Origin: a bacterium
GTDB taxonomy: Bacteria > SZUA-79 > Acidulodesulfobacterales > Acidulodesulfobacteraceae
Assembly (NCBI GenBank): GCA_021799935.1
Contig: JAJYZM010000005.1
Coordinates: forward strand, 1 to 17,807
Length of the DNA: 17,807 nucleotides
Direction: 5' to 3'
The notes below the pieces were generated by a model, which did no database searches, had not been told where the DNA came from, and was given only the letters and a program-made list of their open reading frames with translations. Within the stretch, counting starts at the first letter, position 1. Each line of letters begins with the position of its first letter. Positions 14,658-17,807 of this stretch are shown piece by piece. A program made the position numbers and the translations under genes.

Positions 14658-15239
14658 TTAAGAGCCGAAATTCTTGGCGACGAATTCCCAATTTACAATA
14701 TTCCAGAAATGCTCGATATAGCTCGGCCTGGCATTGCGATAATCGATGTAATAAGCATGTTCCCATACATCGCATGCAAGAAGAGTCGTTTTACCTGAAG
14801 TCATAGGCGTGCCGGCATTGCCGGTCGCCATCAGTTCTATAGAACCGTCTTGATTCTTCACGAGCCATGCCCATCCTGAACCAAATAAAGTCGCGGCTGT
14901 CCGGCTGAATTGTTTTTTAAAATCGTCAAAAGTACCGAACTTAGCCTCGATCGTCTTTGCGAGATTTCCTTCGGGGCGGCCTTTGCTGTTCGGGGACAGG
15001 CAATGCCAATAAAAAGTGTGGTTCCACGCTTGAGCGGCATTATTAAAAATACTGCCGGACGATTTTTTAATAATGTCTTCCAATCCCTGTTCTTGAAATT
15101 CCGTACCCTTAATAAGATTATTCAGATTGTTTACATATGCATTATGGTGTTTTCCATAATGGTATTCAAGGGTTTCCCGCGAAATATGGGGCTGAAGCGC
15201 ATCCATGGCGTAAGGCAATTCAGGCAACTTATGTTCCAT
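14658..15239 (-). CDS. sodB: Superoxide dismutase, iron type
   Basis: Cytoplasmic enzyme converting superoxide to oxygen and hydrogen peroxide. The four metal ligands are in place: His27 (YHYGKHH), His74 (AWNHTFYW), Asp157 and His161 (DVWEHAYY). Gln70 in NNAAQAWNH and TGNAGTP in the C-terminal domain, rather than a Gln there, favour the iron form over manganese. Length (193) is standard and there is no signal peptide. The start is supported by AAGGAG (reverse strand of 15247-15252) seven bases upstream. It converges on the sqr unit and shares its terminator, so it is an independent transcript. Proximity to sqr suggests exposure to oxygen during sulfide oxidation, which is inference. Confidence 0.95.
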   Translation of the reverse strand: MEHKLPELPYAMDALQPHISRETLEYHYGKHHNAYVNNLNNLIKGTEFQEQGLEDIIKKSSGSIFNNAAQAWNHTFYWHCLSPNSKGRPEGNLAKTIEAKFGTFDDFKKQFSRTAATLFGSGWAWLVKNQDGSIELMATGNAGTPMTSGKTTLLACDVWEHAYYIDYRNARPSYIEHFWNIVNWEFVAKNFGS

Positions 15240-15254
15240 TTTAATACTCCTTAT

Positions 15255-15287
15255 AATTAAAAGTTATACTTAACTTATTTAATTATA
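15255..15287 (-). promoter_or_regulatory. sod promoter with an overlapping dyad (candidate operator)
   Basis: On the minus strand an extended -10 element TGGTATAAT occupies 15290-15282, with only a T-rich stretch at the -35 position. Over it and the predicted start site lies a dyad: AAGTTA (15261-15266) and TAACTT (15271-15276) around TACT, extended by AATTAA (15255-15260) and TTAATT (15279-15284). It could be a repressor site or a leader hairpin. Confidence 0.45.
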
Positions 15288-15617
15288 CCACAACTTTTTT
15301 TTATAAAAAAGAAAACGCTGAAATATTTAAAATGCGGCGGCAATACGGAATTTATAAATATAATTTATTAAATTGATGCCATTAATGTGAAAAAATCTAA
15401 AAGATGTATATTCGGCATTATTTTCCTGCAAGATAACGCTTCGTTGCATATATTCCCGAGATATTCGGAATCTTGATTATTTTCTAAAATAAGAGTATAA
15501 ATATTTATATGCGTTAATTATTTAAAGGTTAAATTATGAATATAATTTAGAAATACCTATCCTAATGCTTATAAAATTATCCGGATTAGATTTAGATATA
15601 CTTCAAAAACTCTATTC
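15288..15617. other. Gene-free AT-rich spacer
   Basis: No credible coding region, tRNA or structured RNA was found. The AT-only repeat TTATTTT (15477-15483) / AAAATAA (15486-15492) and a candidate plus-strand promoter, TTGATT (15473-15478), 17 bases, TATAAA (15496-15501), are the only visible structures. The promoter would serve the downstream 91-residue gene with a leader of about 110 bases. Confidence 0.5.
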
Positions 15618-15893
15618 ATGACTTATTACGGAATTAGAAATAAACAAACCGGAGAATTGCTGCGCCAATTTTTTAGCAAAAATGCGGAAAAAGGCAACAC
15701 CTCGGTTATATCTCTCGACAATATCGGCGACCCGCTGTCCGTCCACATATTTTTAACTAAAAATAAAAAAACGGCGGAAGATTTACTGGTTCAAGGATAC
15801 TTCGAACATAACGACGAAACGTATAAATTGGACGATAAATTGAACGGCGTAAAGGATGCTTTAGAAATTTACGAATCGGAATTTAATTTATAG
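15618..15893 (+). CDS. Hypothetical protein, 91 residues
   Basis: Not recognised. A soluble, mixed-charge protein beginning MTYYGIRNKQTGELLRQFF, without signal peptide, membrane segment, cysteines or obvious motif; the C-terminal half is acidic. Codon choice resembles that of neighbouring genes, which supports it being real. There is no Shine-Dalgarno sequence before the ATG. The frame is open upstream only to a TAA at 15543-15545 and offers no alternative start, so the start is uncertain. A candidate promoter lies about 115 bases upstream. It faces the sugar-nucleotide gene on the other strand with only 12 bases between stops and no terminator hairpin. Confidence 0.6.
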   Translation: MTYYGIRNKQTGELLRQFFSKNAEKGNTSVISLDNIGDPLSVHIFLTKNKKTAEDLLVQGYFEHNDETYKLDDKLNGVKDALEIYESEFNL

Positions 15894-15905
15894 CTCCGCC
15901 ACGGC

Positions 15906-17318
15906 TTACAATCTGTCGTAGTCGTCTTCAAACCTGACTATGTCGTCTTCTTTAAGATATTCCCCAACCTGCGCTTCTATTATAACCAGCGGTATCAAGC
16001 CCGGATTTTCGAGCCTGTGGACGAAACCCATAGGTATATAGGTAGATTCGTTGGCTCTTAAAAGCGTTTCTTTATCGCCGACGGTAACAAGGGCGGTTCC
16101 GCTCGTTACTATCCAGTGCTCCGACCTGTGGAAGTGCTTTTGAAGCGAAAGCTTAGCGCCGGGTTTTACCGAAATCTTTTTAAGTTTATAAAGGGCGGAT
16201 TCGAGCAAAACGGTATATGAGCCCCAAGGCCTGTGGACGGTAAGATGATGGGTGTGAAGTTCGGAATTTCTGTTTTTTAATTCATCTACGACTTTTTTAA
16301 CGTTCTGCGAAGAACCTTTCTTGGAAATTAAAATAGCGTCGTCGGTATTGACAACTATTAAATCTTCTATATCTATAGCAGCAATCATTTTCCCGCCGGA
16401 CATTATAAGATTGTTTTTTGAGTTAATGCCTACGATATCTTCTTTCGAACTTACGGCGTTATTATTTTCGTCTTTTTCCAGCTCGTTATAAATCGAATCG
16501 AAATTTCCCAGGTCTGACCAGTCTATATCGGATTCTACTACTTTAACCGATTTAGTCTTTTCCAGAAGGGCAAAATCGATGGAGTTTTCCTCTATTTTAA
16601 GCATATCCGCTTCTTTGACCCTTATCATGCCGCCGTTATTAGGCGCGTTTTTATAAGCCTCTCCTGAATTTTCGTAAATTGCGGGACACAGGGACTTAAG
16701 CTCCTTAAGCAGTATTTCTGGTCTGCACATCAGCATTCCGCTGTTCCAGTAAAAATTCTTTTCCGAAATATATTTCGCGGCGGTTTCTTTATCCGGTTTT
16801 TCTTTGAAGGACAAAACAGGAGATATTGCGGCATTTCGGGTTTTTGCGGGCAGTCCTGCTTCTATGTAGCCGTAACCGGTTTCCGGGTACGACGGCTTGA
16901 TGCCGAACATAACGATGCCGCCTTTCATGGCTTCGTCCCGCCCGGTATCTATAATGCTTTTATAAGCGTCTTCGTTTTTTATGAGATGGTCGGACGGCGT
17001 AACGAAAACCAAATCCGAACCGTTTTCGGCGGCGTCTAAGCATGACAGCGCGACGGCCGCCGCGGTATTTCTGGGAACAGGCTCTAAAATAAACCTCCGG
17101 TTCTTAACGCCGATTTCATCGAGCTGGTCGAGCGCGATGAAATACTGGTCTTTATTGGTTACGATTATGAAATCGCCGCATAAATCCTTGTTTCTTAATA
17201 CGGTCAGCTGAAACAAAGACATATCGCCTATAAGTTTATAAAACTGCTTGGGGAAATAAGTCCTCGAAATGGGCCACAGCCTCGTTCCGCTTCCTCCGCA
17301 TAAGATAACGTTCGTCAA
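15906..17318 (-). CDS. manC: Mannose-1-phosphate guanylyltransferase / mannose-6-phosphate isomerase
   Basis: Bifunctional enzyme making GDP-mannose for capsule, exopolysaccharide or O-antigen. The N-terminal nucleotidyltransferase carries LCGGSGTRLWPISR (6-19), FPKQF (22-26), VTPSDHLI (106-113), GYGYIE (148-153) and FKEKPD (171-176). The C-terminal cupin isomerase domain holds RPWGSY (363-368), LSLQKHFHRSEHW (390-402) with metal-binding His residues, and a final IIEAQVG followed by EDDIVRFEDDYDR. Length (470) matches AlgA/XanB/ManC-type enzymes. The start is TTG, preceded by GGAGG (reverse strand of 17329-17333) ten bases away. It lies seven bases after the UDP-glucose dehydrogenase stop, so the two form an operon. 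Its promoter is outside the window. Confidence 0.95.
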   Translation of the reverse strand: MTNVILCGGSGTRLWPISRTYFPKQFYKLIGDMSLFQLTVLRNKDLCGDFIIVTNKDQYFIALDQLDEIGVKNRRFILEPVPRNTAAAVALSCLDAAENGSDLVFVTPSDHLIKNEDAYKSIIDTGRDEAMKGGIVMFGIKPSYPETGYGYIEAGLPAKTRNAAISPVLSFKEKPDKETAAKYISEKNFYWNSGMLMCRPEILLKELKSLCPAIYENSGEAYKNAPNNGGMIRVKEADMLKIEENSIDFALLEKTKSVKVVESDIDWSDLGNFDSIYNELEKDENNNAVSSKEDIVGINSKNNLIMSGGKMIAAIDIEDLIVVNTDDAILISKKGSSQNVKKVVDELKNRNSELHTHHLTVHRPWGSYTVLLESALYKLKKISVKPGAKLSLQKHFHRSEHWIVTSGTALVTVGDKETLLRANESTYIPMGFVHRLENPGLIPLVIIEAQVGEYLKEDDIVRFEDDYDRL

Positions 17319-17333
17319 AGTAAATTTACCTCC
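17316..17333 (-). promoter_or_regulatory. Ribosome-binding site fixing a TTG start for manC
   Basis: On the minus strand GGAGG (17333-17329) lies ten bases before TTG (17318-17316). The next residues, TNVILCGGSG, are the normal enzyme N-terminus, so TTG rather than an internal ATG is the start. The site overlaps the end of the upstream gene. Confidence 0.8.
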
Positions 17334-17807
17334 CTACCGAATAATAATCGAAACCGCTTTCGAGCATTCTTTTTTTATCGTAAATATTTCTTCCGTCGAA
17401 TACCGCGGGAGTTTTCAGCGCGGCTTTAATTTTATCGAAATCCGGCACCCTGAAATCGTTCCATTCCGTGGCGATTATCAGTCCGTCGGAACCTTTGAGC
17501 GCGCCGTACATATCTTCCGCATATTCTATTTCCGAGAAAATTTTTCTTGTATTGTCCATAGCTATAGGGTCGTAAGCTTTAATTTTAGCGCCGTAGGAAA
17601 GAAGTTTAGATATTATGGCTAAAGACGGAGCTTCCCTTATATCGTCGGTTTTAGGCTTAAAAGACAGTCCCCAGAGGGCAAAAGTCCTGCCTGCTATATC
17701 TCCCTTGAAACGCTTTAATATAAAATCTACGATAATTTCTTTCTGCGAAGCATTCACCTCGTCCGCGGCCTTTAGAAGTTTAAATTCGTAATTATGCCGT
17801 TTCGCGG
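17326..17807 (-). CDS. UDP-glucose 6-dehydrogenase, C-terminal part (5' end outside window)
   Basis: C-terminal region of an NAD-dependent dehydrogenase that oxidises UDP-glucose to UDP-glucuronate for surface polysaccharides. Visible are the end of the central helix (NYEFKLLKAADEVN), then the UDP-binding domain: ALWGLSFKPKTDDIREAPS, followed by ATEWNDFR and a final FDGRNIYD. A GTG at 17757 could be taken as a start, but the frame is open to the window edge and the residues before it continue the family pattern, so the gene is truncated by the window, not in the cell. UDP-N-acetylmannosamine dehydrogenase is a related alternative, though ATEWNDF favours UDP-glucose. It is the upstream partner of manC. 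Confidence 0.92.
   Translation of the reverse strand, partial: AKRHNYEFKLLKAADEVNASQKEIIVDFILKRFKGDIAGRTFALWGLSFKPKTDDIREAPSLAIISKLLSYGAKIKAYDPIAMDNTRKIFSEIEYAEDMYGALKGSDGLIIATEWNDFRVPDFDKIKAALKTPAVFDGRNIYDKKRMLESGFDYYSVGR

Noticed and set aside
15251..15266. A PerR/Fur-like box upstream of sod, starting TTATAAT.
   Set aside because: Only one half-site matches; the second half does not follow the expected symmetry.
15536..15550. A four-residue open frame (MNII) with an AAAGG upstream, as a possible leader peptide.
   Set aside because: Too short, with no attenuator structure or regulatory codons after it.
17755..17757. GTG as the start of a short 143-residue UDP-glucose dehydrogenase-like gene.
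   Set aside because: The frame is open to the window edge and the preceding residues match the family's central helix, so the gene simply continues outside.

Overview
The window looks like chromosomal DNA from a free-living, AT-rich, Gram-negative-type bacterium. Coding parts are moderately AT-rich and the spacers are strongly AT-rich. The rpsF-rpsR-DUF2232-rplI-dnaB string, a YggT-DivIVA pair, a sulfide:quinone oxidoreductase (SQR) and an iron-type superoxide dismutase fit a deltaproteobacterial-type (Desulfobacterota-like) sulfur-cycling organism. That placement is an inference from gene content, not a marker-gene result. I saw no mobile elements, CRISPR arrays, tRNA or rRNA genes.

Layout. 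(1) Bases 1-979, plus strand: the tail of a YggT membrane protein and a DivIVA-type coiled-coil protein, both associated with cell division and envelope growth. (2) 1138-2565, plus: a cobalamin-binding-type radical SAM enzyme with its own promoter and a leader hairpin. (3) 2569-6177, plus: a consensus-like promoter, then ribosomal proteins S6 (TTG start) and S18, a DUF2232 membrane protein, ribosomal protein L9 and the replicative helicase DnaB, tightly packed and partly overlapping. (4) 6179-12592, minus: read in transcription order, a ThiE/TenI-type protein, ThiC, a DUF815 AAA ATPase, a membrane diguanylate cyclase with Cache-like, HAMP and GAF regions, and a ROK sugar kinase. A near-perfect sigma70-type promoter sits only about 20 bases before the first gene. 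(5) 12593-15239: SQR and a 64-residue protein on plus, facing Fe-SOD on minus, with a strong bidirectional hairpin terminator between them. Both sqr and sod promoters carry inverted repeats over the -10 box, and sqr has a leader stem-loop. (6) 15240-15617 is a gene-free AT-rich stretch leading to a 91-residue unknown protein. (7) 15906-17807, minus: the C-terminal part of UDP-glucose dehydrogenase (cut by the window edge) followed by a bifunctional mannose-1-phosphate guanylyltransferase / mannose-6-phosphate isomerase, both supplying sugar nucleotides for surface polysaccharide.

How it fits together. Most of the window is housekeeping. The most distinctive part is the sulfide-oxidation and superoxide-defence block at 12593-15300. 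There the SQR has all three expected cysteines, is followed by an unrecognised small basic protein whose C-terminus resembles the SQR membrane-binding tail, and is preceded by a promoter region with operator-like symmetry. I found no clear evidence of an entirely new multi-gene system. The best candidates for new biology are the SQR-linked small protein and the sqr/sod control regions.
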